Both the position numbers and the translations under genes were made by a program. The notes beneath the pieces were generated by a model. That model was not told the DNA's origin and did not search any database. It saw only the letters and a program-made list of their open reading frames with translations. A stretch of DNA of 64,000 nucleotides from Acanthococcus lagerstroemiae (Eukaryota > Arthropoda > Insecta > Hemiptera > Eriococcidae). The DNA lies in assembly GCA_031841125.1 (NCBI GenBank), contig CM063113.1, forward strand, positions 59,947,211-60,011,210, given 5' to 3'. Below, piece by piece: positions 1 through 10,631 of this stretch; the stretch's first letter is position 1, and every line of letters begins with the position of its first letter.

Positions 1-79
1 TTGGTACCTACTTTTCCTCACACTTCGTAAATTTTGATAGCAAAACTTCCAATTATTCGCTTATCACTCCTTCGACATG

Positions 80-412
80 TTAAGGTAGGCAATACTTCAG
101 TCTCTTAGAATCTGGAACATACCGCGTTCGTCCATATCGAAGAAAATCCTCCATTTCAGTCGCACTCGACCGATCCAGCATTTGGACCATAAGCCAGTCT
201 AGTCTCCTTCTGTACTTTCTGTCTCCTTCTGCACTTCCACTCATCTGTATCTTCACTAATGCGAACTTCGACAAGACTGGCTCGTTTCCCTCGGACAACT
301 TTTCGTCGATGGCTACTCATACTAGCCGCGAAAGAACTGAACACACTTAAGCTGTTTAAGCAAATCCGGATCAATGGCCGGTATCCGGCAATTTACAATC
401 TTATGTGGCTCC
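80..412 (-). pseudogene. Coding-like patch with frame changes, unassigned
   Basis: On the minus strand an ATG near 412 opens MEPHKIVNCRIPAIDPDLLK and QLKCVQFFRG before a stop, and another frame continues with IDEKLSEGNEPVLSKFALVK, then RRRLDWLMVQMLDRS and DFLRYGRTRYVPDSKR to a stop at 80. The two do not join by an obvious splice. It is charged and protein-like, but no domain is recognised; it may be part of a gene that continues left of the window. Confidence 0.25.
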
Positions 413-2224
413 ATTAGCGACCTTTAATGAGTACCACGTTTACAGTATTAACCTCTGTTATATTCGGTTTGTATACATGCACACGGGTGAACGTCTTCAA
501 CTTTCGCCCGGTAAAGGTTTTTCCTCGCTCCCGCTCCCGCTTTCTCCTTCCACAAAGTATTGAAATTTTCGAACGAAAGGAAATTTCCGAAAAGGGCCGA
601 TAAAAAACAACCGTTATTGCGCCGCGTTTTTGTTGTTGCCAACTGAGCAGAATCACGCTGCTGGTCAACAGACTGAACGAACATTATTTGGTACCCGAAC
701 ACATGCGCCACGCTCGTCAGTCCTTGTTTCCATTACGGTTCATAATCTTATGCTTGTTTACATTCGTCGGACACGACGAAAAAAGAAAGACGCAAAGGCA
801 ACGTAAGCAGGCGTTTAATTTTCAATAAAAATGCGTGTTTATTCTTGCCATCGTCTCGTACCTATACGTACACATATATAGTATACCCAGGTCCCAACAT
901 CAGCACCTATTCAGATTTGCACTCGCTTTTCTTTCGACTTCGATTAGAACAGCAGCGGGAGGCTGGAGCAGAGTGCTGGAAATAAATATTTGAATCCGAA
1001 AAAACTACGTCATAGACGAACGCTGACGGACAATTTGAAAAGGTGTTGGGAGGAGTCGGATATAAAGTGAACTAAACGGGATACGGGAAAGGTGCTGGTA
1101 AACATCATCGCGATTCTCGTTTGAAAACAAAATTAATTTTTTCGTTGCAGTTCGCTGGATGGACTGGCATGAGAGTACGGATAAATTCGACGTAAACCCG
1201 AAGTCCCAAATTATAGAATGCGGTGGGAGCACAACAACTCTGATTTATCTGTTAACAAAGGTGGAACTAATGTCAACGGAAGGACTTCGGAAAAGCGGAG
1301 CCTGCTGGTTGCACCACCAACTGTAAATTAACGAGGGTCGAAAGATAATCGACATTTTTACTATCCCAAAATGACTTGAGATTGGGAAATATAGTAAACA
1401 GGGGACCGAAAAATCGCAGATCTGATAATAATATGGGAACATTCAATCATAAAACGACATCACCTTGCGTATTGTTACTTATCGGAACTGTCATTTTCTT
1501 GATATGCTTCGTCGTGATGTTTTCATAAAACGCAATAAAAGTTCATTCTGGAACTTTCGCACTTTTATGAACACACAAAAAGAAAAGTTAGTCTTGAATG
1601 CGGATTCCTTGAAACTAATTCCGATCTAGATCGTCGGAGTTATTATCCTGCCATCGTCAACTTCGATAAATGCGCCTATTTTATGGATTCTCAATATCCC
1701 TAAAAACCAATTACTTCATCGCCGGCATAGAATCCTTCTTTCCTGATGCATGTACTGCATCGGAAATTAGCCTAGTCAAAAGAGAAGCCGAATAAAAACT
1801 AAATATTTGATACCTATCTCTCGTCTCTGGAACCACGATTTTCGACTAAGAGTAAAAACAGTATATATCAAAATTGAATTCGAGGGTCTTAAGTGTCATA
1901 GAGGTACGATACTGTTACATGATTTTTGAAATTTCGTAAGCTTCAAAAACAGCTCTCATAATAGCGTCGTTCTGAACTGTGGCAACACAAAGTATGCACA
2001 ATCATACCGATGTGGTACCAAGAGGTGGGAGGATTCCCAGGACGGACCGAAAGGTACAAATTCCGGAATCAGGCAAAAAAAAAATTTAGACTTTTCATGT
2101 GTGAATTATCAAAAAAGTGTTTCTTCTCATAAAACCAATAATATTGACGCGGCCATAGGAAATGAAATCCTTGGACCCCTATGACCCCATACAGGTTGTT
2201 TAGCTGGGTCGAAAACTGAAGGTA
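413..2224. other. Intergenic or intronic stretch
   Basis: AT-rich sequence. Several short frames occur (for example 448-711) but none shows a family, splice context or biased composition. I see no repeat. Confidence 0.5.
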
Positions 2225-2740
2225 CTAACCATTAAGGGCCTCGATTAGATTCATTTTCGGATTTTGAAGAGCCTTTCTGAGTTTTGAGTAGTCGATTTGA
2301 CTGTCGTAAGAAAATTCATCGGTTTTACTTTGGTTTGCGAAAAGTGGTCCCCTTTCAATTTTTGGTGCATTTTTAGGGAACTGGGGGACTTTTTTTTCAG
2401 AATGAAGGAGTTTCAGTACACTTGAAAACCTTGAGAACACCGTTAAATAACCTGATAATTGAATGAGTGCAGGGTACCTCCATGCTCATAAGGAAAGGAG
2501 GGATAAAATCGCAGACGAGGTTCATTCCAGATTTTCATCGGTTTGTCAGAACGAGCGACACCTGCCGGGTAAAATACCACATTCTGAAGGGTCAAAAATG
2601 TACACCACCAAAGACGCTGACGGCGTTCACTGTCGTTAAACGGTAGGCCTTTGACGACAGAGTGCACCGTGGCACCGGCTAGTCCAAAATGCTTCCTCAA
2701 TAATTCCAAACACATTTTGGCAGAAGAATGCATTCTCGAC
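2225..2740 (-). pseudogene. Two adjacent coding-like frames, unassigned
   Basis: The minus strand from 2733 reads MHSSAKMCLELLRKHFGLAG, VVKGLPFNDSERRQRLWWCT and YPAGVARSDKPMKIWNEPRL and stops at 2443. A second frame continues with FPKNAPKIERGPLFANQ and DYSKLRKALQNPKMNLIEA to 2225, where AATG/GTTAGT could be a donor; CCCCCAG near 2388 could be its acceptor. Composition is protein-like with few low-complexity runs, but I recognise no family. It could be one or two exons of another minus-strand gene, or a decayed element. Confidence 0.3.
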
Positions 2741-3100
2741 GTTCACAACTTCACATGCCCGAGCAGAAAACGTCGTTGATTGTACACTGTACACGATTTA
2801 ACCTTCGTAACATGAACTTCTACGCAGTAGGGCCTCTCGGAATTGCGAAAGTTTGAAATTCACTGTCTTCCAGACGGCCCCTATCTTTCCTTCCCTTTAC
2901 TGGTGGGAATGACACCCACTGCTGAAGGTTACTATCGGGATTCGAGAATCACATTTCTGTTAACAGCGGAAATCTCTCGAAGATGAAAGTTTTCAGTGGC
3001 GTGCATTCCAGGCAAGCAAGGTAAGCGCCGCTTACCCTGAAAATTCTCGAGAAAATAAGTTTTCATACACAATATCAGCTTCAACTTGTAACAAACTTAA

Positions 3101-4102
3101 CCCTTCAATACCACACATGTGACAGCTGTCACAGTGGTATACAACTCGCAGCAGCGACGCGAGTCAGAGGGGAGACTCAGCCGCATAACTCATAGTGCCT
3201 GTGCGCACATGATTTACATGATTTACCTATATTCTCGCCTGTGAGTTTTTGTTGCCTACTCGGAATGTCAAAGGGGCATGAATTTTTTGAATTGATTTTC
3301 GGTTAAATATCGTCAATACCACTGATGTGACAATTGTCACACCGACCTATTTTCACTCTTACAGAGCACTATGTACAATTTTGCGGTTAATAGGTTAAAT
3401 TGAATTCTGTTTTTAATAAATTGGACCAAAATTTATCATATTGGTAGTTTAATTTATGCATTCGAGTTGGTTTTTTCATGTAGCTCAGTGTGAGAAAATA
3501 TTTCGAGGTGGACCCGAGGAACACGGTGTCGAGAGGAAGGCCCAGGTTGAGACATTTTGTGAAAGCTGCGAAAGTAAACTGCCTATGCGTGTTATTTTTT
3601 TTGTTCCTTAGCAAAAGACTTTTTACTGTACTGCAACCAGTTATTTTTCTTTCCAACGAAAAATAAATATCGGCGAATGTATAACTCATTGTTTCAATTC
3701 TTGATCAAGTGAACATAATTCCGAAAATGCGAAAAAGTAAAAATTATACTAAAATAAACAAAATTGGGGGAAAATAGTAACAAGCAACTTGTACGAAGTT
3801 TCAAGAAGTGTGCGTATTCAGTGTATTCGTAGGACAAAAGTAATGTTATAAATTGAAAAAAAAAAAAAAAAAATCGGTTGTGAGCTATTAACATGAAGTG
3901 GTGGGGGAATTTCAAATTTGTGCCTATTTTTTCATATTAAAATCAAATTTTAACCTCAAATTTGAATTTAGCATGAAAAAATATATATAGCACCATCAAA
4001 TTTGGTAGGTTAATGATAAAACTGATGAATTTTGAAATACTGTGACAGTTGTCATAAATGTGTGGTAATATTGGAAGAAAACCTACGTGTGGTATTTAAG
4101 GG
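3101..4102. mobile_element. piggyBac-like non-autonomous element, 1002 bp, nested in the hAT element
   Basis: The element is flanked by TTAA on both sides (3097-3100 and 4103-4106). The ends are CCCTTCAATACCACAC and, complemented, CCCTTAAATACCACAC, with one mismatch in 16. Subterminal ACCACACATGTGACAGCTGT and its right-hand counterpart TGACAACTGTCACAG form a second inverted repeat, and a third copy of the GTGACA-TTGTCAC word lies at 3328. CCC-starting ends with TTAA duplication are diagnostic of the piggyBac group. No transposase is present. Confidence 0.9.
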
Positions 4103-4837
4103 TTAAGTATAACTTAGCAGCAGGGAAGGGTTATTTAAATATCGTAAAAACCTTAATAGAGAACAAGGCGAATATCAATCAGAGATGATAAAAATGATGC
4201 AGCCTTACATTACATAGTAGTATATGGCCGCATTATAATGAATTCACGGGAAATGTATACTGTTTGGCGTTTGGCAACCTCTGTACATTTAGCCAGTGAG
4301 GTGGGCGTCGCATCTAACGCTTCTGTTCCATACTGCACAACACTGCACGACTTCCGCCTCTGTGTTAATTACCAACACAAAAACACACTAGCATGTTCAA
4401 CACGACGAAACCTGTGCGTTTGGTTGCGTTCTGGAAGCGCTTCTTGGCTACACACGAACGTCAAAGTTGACAGTGAAATGTGATTTTATGTTTTTCTACT
4501 ATATAGTCAACGGGTTACGTTTGAATGCTTTGTGTTTTTTCCCCCACAAAATACGTATTTGAGATCTTATTGAAAATACGTTTTCGAGACTTACTCTTAA
4601 TGAACAATTAGAAATTATTAATAGTAGGAAGCTTAAACCAGAATTACCATTTTTAAAAACTGAGCAAAAGAGAGGTGCTGGTTTGAGTTTTACTAGACAT
4701 TACCACGTATCGCAATATGAAAACATTTTGTGGTTAACCGGTTGTGAAGATGGTGGAAAACTGTTTTGCTGACCATTGCTATTCAGGGAGGAAGGGGGCA
4801 ACTTCCCCCTGTAAGAATTTTTCAATCAGGCGGAGTA

Positions 4838-5040
4838 GAGGAAATCCAACAAATCAAAAGTTTTTTTTTGCTTTGATACTAGGGAATTGAGTTGCGAAGT
4901 TGGAAAAATCCAACAAGTCAAAGGTTCTTTTTGCTGCGATGTTTGAGAAGTTTGAGCTGAGTCAGTTGGAAAAATCCAACAAGTCAAAAGTTTTTTTTTA
5001 TATTTTAATACTTAGTAACTTTGAGCTGAGTCAGTTGGGA
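4838..5040. repeat. Tandem repeat, about three copies of 66-70 bp, inside the hAT element
   Basis: AAATCCAACAAGTCAAA... recurs at about 4848, 4904 and 4972, each unit ending in GTTGGAAA or GTTGGGA. GAGCTGAGTCAGTTGG is shared by units two and three. Confidence 0.8.
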
Positions 5041-6369
5041 CTTCCACAATTTTTGCCCCCCCCCACAGGGAAAACTCTTCGGTGGAACGTTCCAGGTCCC
5101 TGTGTCTATTATTCGTTACAGAAAAGAATAAATGCATATGAAATGATCCTACACAGGGATACGACAATTTGAATAATTTCATCAGTGCTGTTTTGTAGTA
5201 GCATATGTTTCATACTTTTATTCTGATTTTAGCTTCACCTCTACGCTTATCACTCACCTCCTAGGAAAAATCACCGTACGCCACTGAAAGTTTTCATTAA
5301 TTTTCACGTTATCAATAGTAGGTTACAATCGGGATTAAATTTAATTCCCGAGAAGACAAAGTCAATTTAAAATGAATTAAATAGCGGTCTTCAATAAAGT
5401 ACTACCTTATTACAGCATAACCATAAGCACTAAGACCGTGAAAACCTGTGCTCAGTTTATGTCGAATTGACAACCCCCCCCTTTTTTTCTTTTGAGTATA
5501 CACATCGAATTTAAACGCTCGGCTGATTTAGGTCCTCAGCTGACGAAAATCGTGTGCTCTGTCTCGTTGATTATTTTGCCTCAAAATAGTCAGTTTCGAA
5601 TTTAAATGTTTTATTCGTGAAAAATCTACTTACATTTTAATAGGCGCCTCGAGTCGAATCTGATTATATTTTCATTACGCCCGTTACACAGCATTACGAC
5701 GTAATCCATAAACGCCGAAATCGCAAAATAAAATGGCTTTTCATTGTCGTCGAAATGGAATTCCGGATGCGGGCCCGGGCCGCAGCCGCGGCCGCGTCAC
5801 CAACAATATCGGGGGTCTGCTTTTTTTTCTCAATTCATTCATTTGAGTAGGTACCGCCAAATAAAGGCTGCAGGGTTTTATGAAACGAGCGAGTGAATGC
5901 GATTTAAATTTTGACTCTACATAGATTCGACAAGAGTGAATGAAAAGGTCCGGAAAATAATTATTGGTTTAATAGATTCGATGGAGCGATACTTTTTAAC
6001 CGAGAATATAATCAGAAAATCGGTCGTATCAAATCGTCGTTTTGACGCCCTCATGGTGAGAATCATTTTAACAGTAAGTCGTCAGAGACGATTAAAGGCC
6101 ATTGTCGGTCTGCTATTATATTAGAATTCAAATAGAAAATTTTCATTTTCCCCCTCGAATATGTTTCACTGCTCTTCAAATCTTCAGCTCCCTTTTAACT
6201 ATTATTATTTGACCTAAAAGAGAGGGAAATACAGATTTTCTCAATGTATTGGTATTCCATTTCACATAAAACTTTCCCATGATGTACACTTTGATACCCT
6301 GCTCCATTTTTCAAGTTAATTCAACTTTGCCCACTTAAAGGGTAAAATATACTTGCTCATCGTAGTCCC

Positions 6370-6720
6370 TTCTTCAATTCTAAGCCTATCTTACAGTCTG
6401 TCTGTCAGCTTGCTTGCTGTATGTACGTCTATCCAGAATTTTGGAGTTTTTATTATGGTGGCGTGAGCAGCGGAAATGGAATTAGATGTTTATCACTGAC
6501 TGAGACTGATAGTCTGTCTGCTAAATGAGTGGCTTGCGACTTAGATGTCTGCTTCAACAAGACCGTAAGGTTTTTCCAGCGAGATCTTCGGAGGTGACAG
6601 GGGTTAATTTTTCGACCATCAATCAATCTGACGTTCGGTTTGCCTGTCAGTCTTGTGGGACAGACGGAGTAATTTTCTGACTGTCGATTGATCACGACTT
6701 GTGGTCTGTCTGGATCTAAG
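6370..6720. repeat. Degenerate GTCTGTCTG-rich stretch
   Basis: CAGTCTGTCTGTCAG, AGTCTGTCTGC, CTGTCAGTC and GTCTGTCTGGATC recur without a fixed period. It sits immediately before an AAGACT array, as also seems to happen near 23570-23880. Confidence 0.4.
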
Positions 6721-6979
6721 AAAGTTTGGTTTTAGTGTCAGCCGGCTAGTGTCTACATATATCGCGGGAGACTGGTTCGCTGGCTATTTCTTGGTACTGC
6801 TAAATCTTAGGGTCAGAGATTAATTTTCTCAGCTTTTTTGAATTTTCAGGAAATCAATCTATCCGGCGCCGAGATGTTCTTCCGCGGTGTATACAGCGGT
6901 GTGAACGAGTGAAGGAGAGGTAAAAGAGGATTTTAGCGTACAGAAAGAAAATCTAAGCTTTGGCTAAGAAATTTCGTCT

Positions 6980-7400
6980 CAGATTAAACTTGTTCTATCA
7001 TTGAAAGAACTCCTCAAGACTCTATTAAGGCTTATTAAAACTGCTGAAACTCACAAGTTTTGTTAAATCTCATTCAAGACAATGGTGAGACTTCTTAAAA
7101 TTCTTCCAAAATTAGTTTAAGACTTTTTCAATCCGATCAGATTAATGAAGACTTTTTAAGACACATTCGTACTCTATTATTCAAGACTCTGATAAAGCTC
7201 TTTAAGATTCCAAAAGACTTAGGTATAAAAACTGAACTTCTTAAATACCCTGGCAAGATATTTTAAAATTCGTTGACACAGATTAAGACTCATAATAAGA
7301 CTCGATGTAGACTTACTGAAACTTGGAACGGCTATTAGGTAAGACTTTCTTGGGTTCTATACAATTCACTGTGACTTTTTAAAAGTTCTTCATACTTCTT
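6980..7400. repeat. Degenerate AAGACT array
   Basis: CAAGACTC, TAAGGCTT, CAAGACAA, TAAGACTTT, GAAGACTTTT, TAAGACAC and CAAGACTCTG recur with spacing often near 10-12 bases. It is the clearest member of this repeat class in the window. Confidence 0.55.
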
Positions 7401-9297
7401 GATTGTCTGTTCTACTGTCTCATGACAGGGTGAGGATAAAGTCTGATGCTCTGTTATCACGTATCAGTATGTAAGGGAAAAAACTGAAAAATGCCAGAGA
7501 AAGACTGGTAGGCAAAAGAGAAACTTTATTAATTTTATCGTGCGTAACAAACTTGATAGACTGGCTGGTAAACGATCAGACCAACCAACAAACATAGTGA
7601 AAAAAAGACTTGACTTTCGCTCTTGGCTCTATTTCTCCAGGCGTGATACAGGTGTCAGGGAAGGACAGATTGTATGGAAAAAGAAAACTTCTTAACTTAA
7701 AGATGCCCGAGAAGACTAAAAGACTTCACATTCTGGTCTACAAGAACGGGATTCCTGCCTTTAGTCGGTATAGCAAAGATCAGACTGACACGAGGCGACG
7801 CGAAATTGCCATAGTTTCAAAGCTTCTGAAGCGCCATCCAGTTGACTGCTATCGGACAGCTTAGTAATAAGTCGTCATCGTAACCTCTACATAATCATGC
7901 TGAGAAATCGGTGGCAATCCACATATTGGCACCCAGTTTGCTTTAAATGGAATTTTCTGATTGGTTGTGAATCATCACAGTGAGGCTTCAAAAGTTGTAG
8001 CTATTCGGTGTTACCTCCTCTCTATAGCGCACCCAGTTTTGGGAAATTAGTTTAGGTAGAATCTGAAAATCTTCAGATTGAATGACTCACTTCTATTATT
8101 TTTACGCTTTCGCTTCAGTTTAACTAAGGATAGAAGGAATTCAATCCTTAACCCACCGAGTACCTTGACTAAAACCTAGCATAAGTATTGGTAAAGACGA
8201 TAAAATGAACATGAAAATAACAGTGATATAGTAGCGAAACATTCCAACGAATCAACAACTCTCTCCCCCACAACAAGAGGACCGATCGCTCCTGCACAGG
8301 TCAAGAAACCGACAATATTTTCTCTCATTTTTCTGCTCGTAGGCAGGCAACGGCCAGAGTTCGAGTTAGTTCATTATTGCAGTCAAAAGATTATTCTTTT
8401 CCGTACACTCTTTATACCTCAACAGAATTGTGTACGGTACAAACACATCGACTTCTACAGACTTCAAACCGTAAGACGTAAGCAACTGAGGAGTTTGAAA
8501 ATGTCAACGAGAAGTTTCTGCTACCTATCTCTACTTTTACAAGCGAACAAATTCGCGTAAAGTTTTATCTCTTCGTATCACCCACGCAATACGTACTGTT
8601 GCATTACCTCATAACTGACACGATAACATAGTTTTCTTTGTGCCCTTCACTCCGAGGAATAACTAGAATTTCCGAGGATGACGACACGAACTTTATCGCG
8701 CCATACTCCTTCCTAGCCATGAATTCATTTCCAAATAACGAGTCCCAGTTTTATACCTCCTTCTCCGACTAATTTCGCGCTTCTCATAAAAAATGTTAGC
8801 ATTCACGCAAAGAAACTTAGATTTTTCAAGAAATAATCCCAGTATTATGCAGATAAAGCAGAATTGTCTTTTTAAGAACCAAAATAATGTACCGCCATCT
8901 ATGGGAGAAGTACCTAAACAGGTGACAAGAATATATGAAACGGACTGCGAGATCTTTACGCTATTTAGAAAAACTTTTAGCAATGTTAAATTTTGATTAA
9001 CAAAGTTAAATATAGATGTCGTGTCACGTTAATGGCTGCACCGGAGTCTCCGTATTAGGTATACCTACAAATAGGCCGAATCCTTCCGTACCCTCAAACT
9101 CCAACCGTTATAAAATAAATCAAAACGTTGAAAATTTGAAACGAAGTCGTGGACGACCTTTCAAATGACATTCTTAAGCATTTTCACTTTCTAAATACGC
9201 AGTAACGCACCCATTAAGATAATGCATAATAAAATGTACCTGACAGTATTCCCGATCTATATCGTCATGATCGTCAACATTCTCCGAATCGGGATCT

Positions 9298-9579
9298 TTA
9301 TTCTGAAATCAAACAAAACAAAATGTCATTCGGTAATGGGCCATACTCTACCACCCAAGCGCGAATAGTTCGGCTGTCAATAGACTTCTTTCCACGGGTA
9401 ACTGAGCGGACATTATTAAAATACGAGTGTCGTACCAGTGCTGGAAATTCTTGGCGTATTTCGGAGCACCACTGTTGATAAGGCGCGCCGCAAGCCATCA
9501 CTTTAGCCAAAAATTCCCTTAACTCGCGGTTTAACGGGGCATTTCGTTCCATTTCCGCTCTGGATATTCTCATCCATTC
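9298..9579 (-). CDS. Terminal exon: helical segment and SOCS-box-like C-terminus (residues 1562-1654)
   Basis: The acceptor CTCTTTTTAG/GAA is strong. The product opens EWMRISRAEMERNAPLNREL and includes REFLAKVMACGAPYQQWCSE. The last 50 residues resemble a SOCS box: FPALVRHSYFNNVRS has Leu and Ser spaced as in an Elongin-binding BC box (the next hydrophobic is displaced by one), and YGPLPNDILFCLISE then stop matches the usual LPLP--L--YL ending. Known: SOCS boxes in ankyrin proteins recruit Elongin B/C and Cullin-5. Inferred: the same role here. The alternative of a further 63-bp exon at 9240-9302 is discussed among the rejected items. Confidence 0.72.
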   Translation of the reverse strand, partial: EWMRISRAEMERNAPLNRELREFLAKVMACGAPYQQWCSEIRQEFPALVRHSYFNNVRSVTRGKKSIDSRTIRAWVVEYGPLPNDILFCLISE

Positions 9580-10008
9580 CTAAAAAGAGGAAAACGTTAC
9601 ACATATAAACGGCTAAGTGATGTACAATAATCAGGGGCGGATTAACCCTTTCTGGCGTAGGAAGCAAGATCAAAATTGGCGCCCTCACGATAATGCGAGG
9701 CACTATACCGCTCTGCATTTGTGTTGAAAAACATTTATTTTTTCGCCCACTGATGGCGCCCTCCTCTTCTCCGCGCCCTAAGCAAATTCTTCCCTCTCTT
9801 GCGTGTTAATCCGCCCCTGATAATAATGTATACGTGACGAAGCTTAACGAATCTAAAATCTTCGAAAGCCTACGGCGGAGTACGAGAGAATATCTTAAAT
9901 ATCTGTAACTACGCTAAATAATGACTGCACTTCCTCTCTCCTACTGAATGCACTGCTGGTCACAGGCATCCCAGTTTTTCTCCAATAAACGACAGATTAC
10001 ATTCCTAC
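9580..10008. other. Intron, 429 bp
   Basis: Almost half of this small intron is the hAT miniature element at 9632-9819. Confidence 0.75.
9632..9819. mobile_element. hAT-type miniature element, 188 bp
   Basis: CAGGGGCGGATTAACCC at the left is answered by GTTAATCCGCCCCTG at the right. Flanking 8-mers ACAATAAT (9624-9631) and ATAATAAT (9820-9827) match at seven positions. CAGGGGCGGAT is a well-known non-autonomous hAT terminus. Inside, GGCGCCCTC occurs twice. Confidence 0.88.
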
Positions 10009-10631
10009 TTCCATCAGTACCAGCTCTATAGTTAAATGAGGGCGTATTTTACCATCCACTAAGCTCACTATATGCAAATCGTAAATACCACCAACCTCCA
10101 CAAACGACAGTATCGCCTGATGTCTAGGCGGTATCTCCATCTGCAGACAGGCTGGGCTATCACGCCGTCGGGTATTTCGATCAGAAGCCGGTGACAACGA
10201 GCTCCGTCGGCTGTTCGAGTTAGCCGAAGTCACTCCTTGAGAACTGGGTAACGCGATCGGCTGAACACCAGATGGTCTTCGGTCGTCGGTCGGCGTTGTG
10301 ACCGGACTGCCGAGCAGCAACTGACCGAATGCGCCGTGCAGATCGGTCTGAAATCCTAGGGTGCCGGCTGACCGACCTCTGGGTAGTCGCGACGGAAAGC
10401 CGCTGTCGGGTAACGCCAAGTATCGGCTCGATTCGTACGTGACCCGCGGCATCGACCGCGACCTAGGGCGGAGTAACGCTCGTCCGGAGACGAATTCACT
10501 GAGCGCCAAGGCGGCATCCAGAATCTGGTTGCTCGGATTGTCCGGCGAGTCAAAGTCTGGCAGATTTTGCAGCTGTTTCTGAAACGCCAGGATGTCTTGT
10601 TCGGCTGTTTCTCTTCCACGGCTCGCATGCT
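10009..10631 (-). CDS. Exon: low-complexity region then ordered beta-rich end (residues 1354-1561)
   Basis: The open frame runs from an acceptor near 10636 to a donor near 10008. The acceptor region reads CTAGGTAG, two AGs four bases apart; only the second gives the phase set by the previous exon. The first residues are helical (EQDILAFQKQLQNLPDF), then SNQILDAALALSEFVSGRAL, Arg/Ser-rich sequence and an ordered end: ILSFVEVGGIYDLHIVSLVD and IRPHLTIELVLME. The donor GAA/GTAGGA was chosen over CTG/GTACTG twelve bases upstream because of its +5 G; both keep phase. Confidence 0.8.

Larger units (their letters stand above)
2994..5286 (+). mobile_element. hAT-type DNA transposon remnant, 2293 bp, with nested element
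   Basis: The left end CAGTGGCGTGCATTCC and the right end, complemented, CAGTGGCGTACGGTGA are hAT termini. The 8-bp target duplication AAAGTTTT is perfect (2986-2993 and 5287-5294). Inside, about 4574-4790, a plus-strand frame reads LTLNEQLEIINSRKLKPELP, SFTRHYHVSQYENILWLTG and GGKLFC, which resembles the TTF-type zinc finger region at the start of hAT/ZMYM-like transposases. The catalytic part is missing. A 1-kb TTAA element is nested at 3101-4102. Confidence 0.9.
5295..9239. other. Downstream region with repeats, no supported gene
   Basis: Lies beyond the stop codon of the main gene. A very GC-rich patch GCGGGCCCGGGCCGCAGCC occurs at 5769. From about 6390 to 6720 GTCTGTCTG-type words recur, and from 6980 to 7400 there is an AAGACT array. 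No canonical AATAAA signal is evident shortly after the stop except one that overlaps it (9297-9302). Open frames at 7610-7864 and 8693-8996 show no family or splice support. Confidence 0.6.

Noticed and set aside
6453..6695. An 80-codon minus frame
   Set aside because: It is a translation of a GTCTGTCTG-type degenerate repeat.
7610..7864. An 84-codon plus-strand frame
   Set aside because: No domain or splice context in a repeat-rich region.
9240..9302. A 63-bp in-frame exon (NKDPDSENVDDHDDIDREYCQ region) with TTTGATTTCAG acceptor and CAG/GTACAT donor
   Set aside because: Using it needs a very short 49-bp intron that removes the SOCS-box-like ending, and no later exon was found. It remains a possible alternative isoform.
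10356..10628. Second open minus frame and a plus frame over the exon at 10009-10631
   Set aside because: Shadows of the true frame in GC-richer coding DNA; they do not join neighbouring exons.
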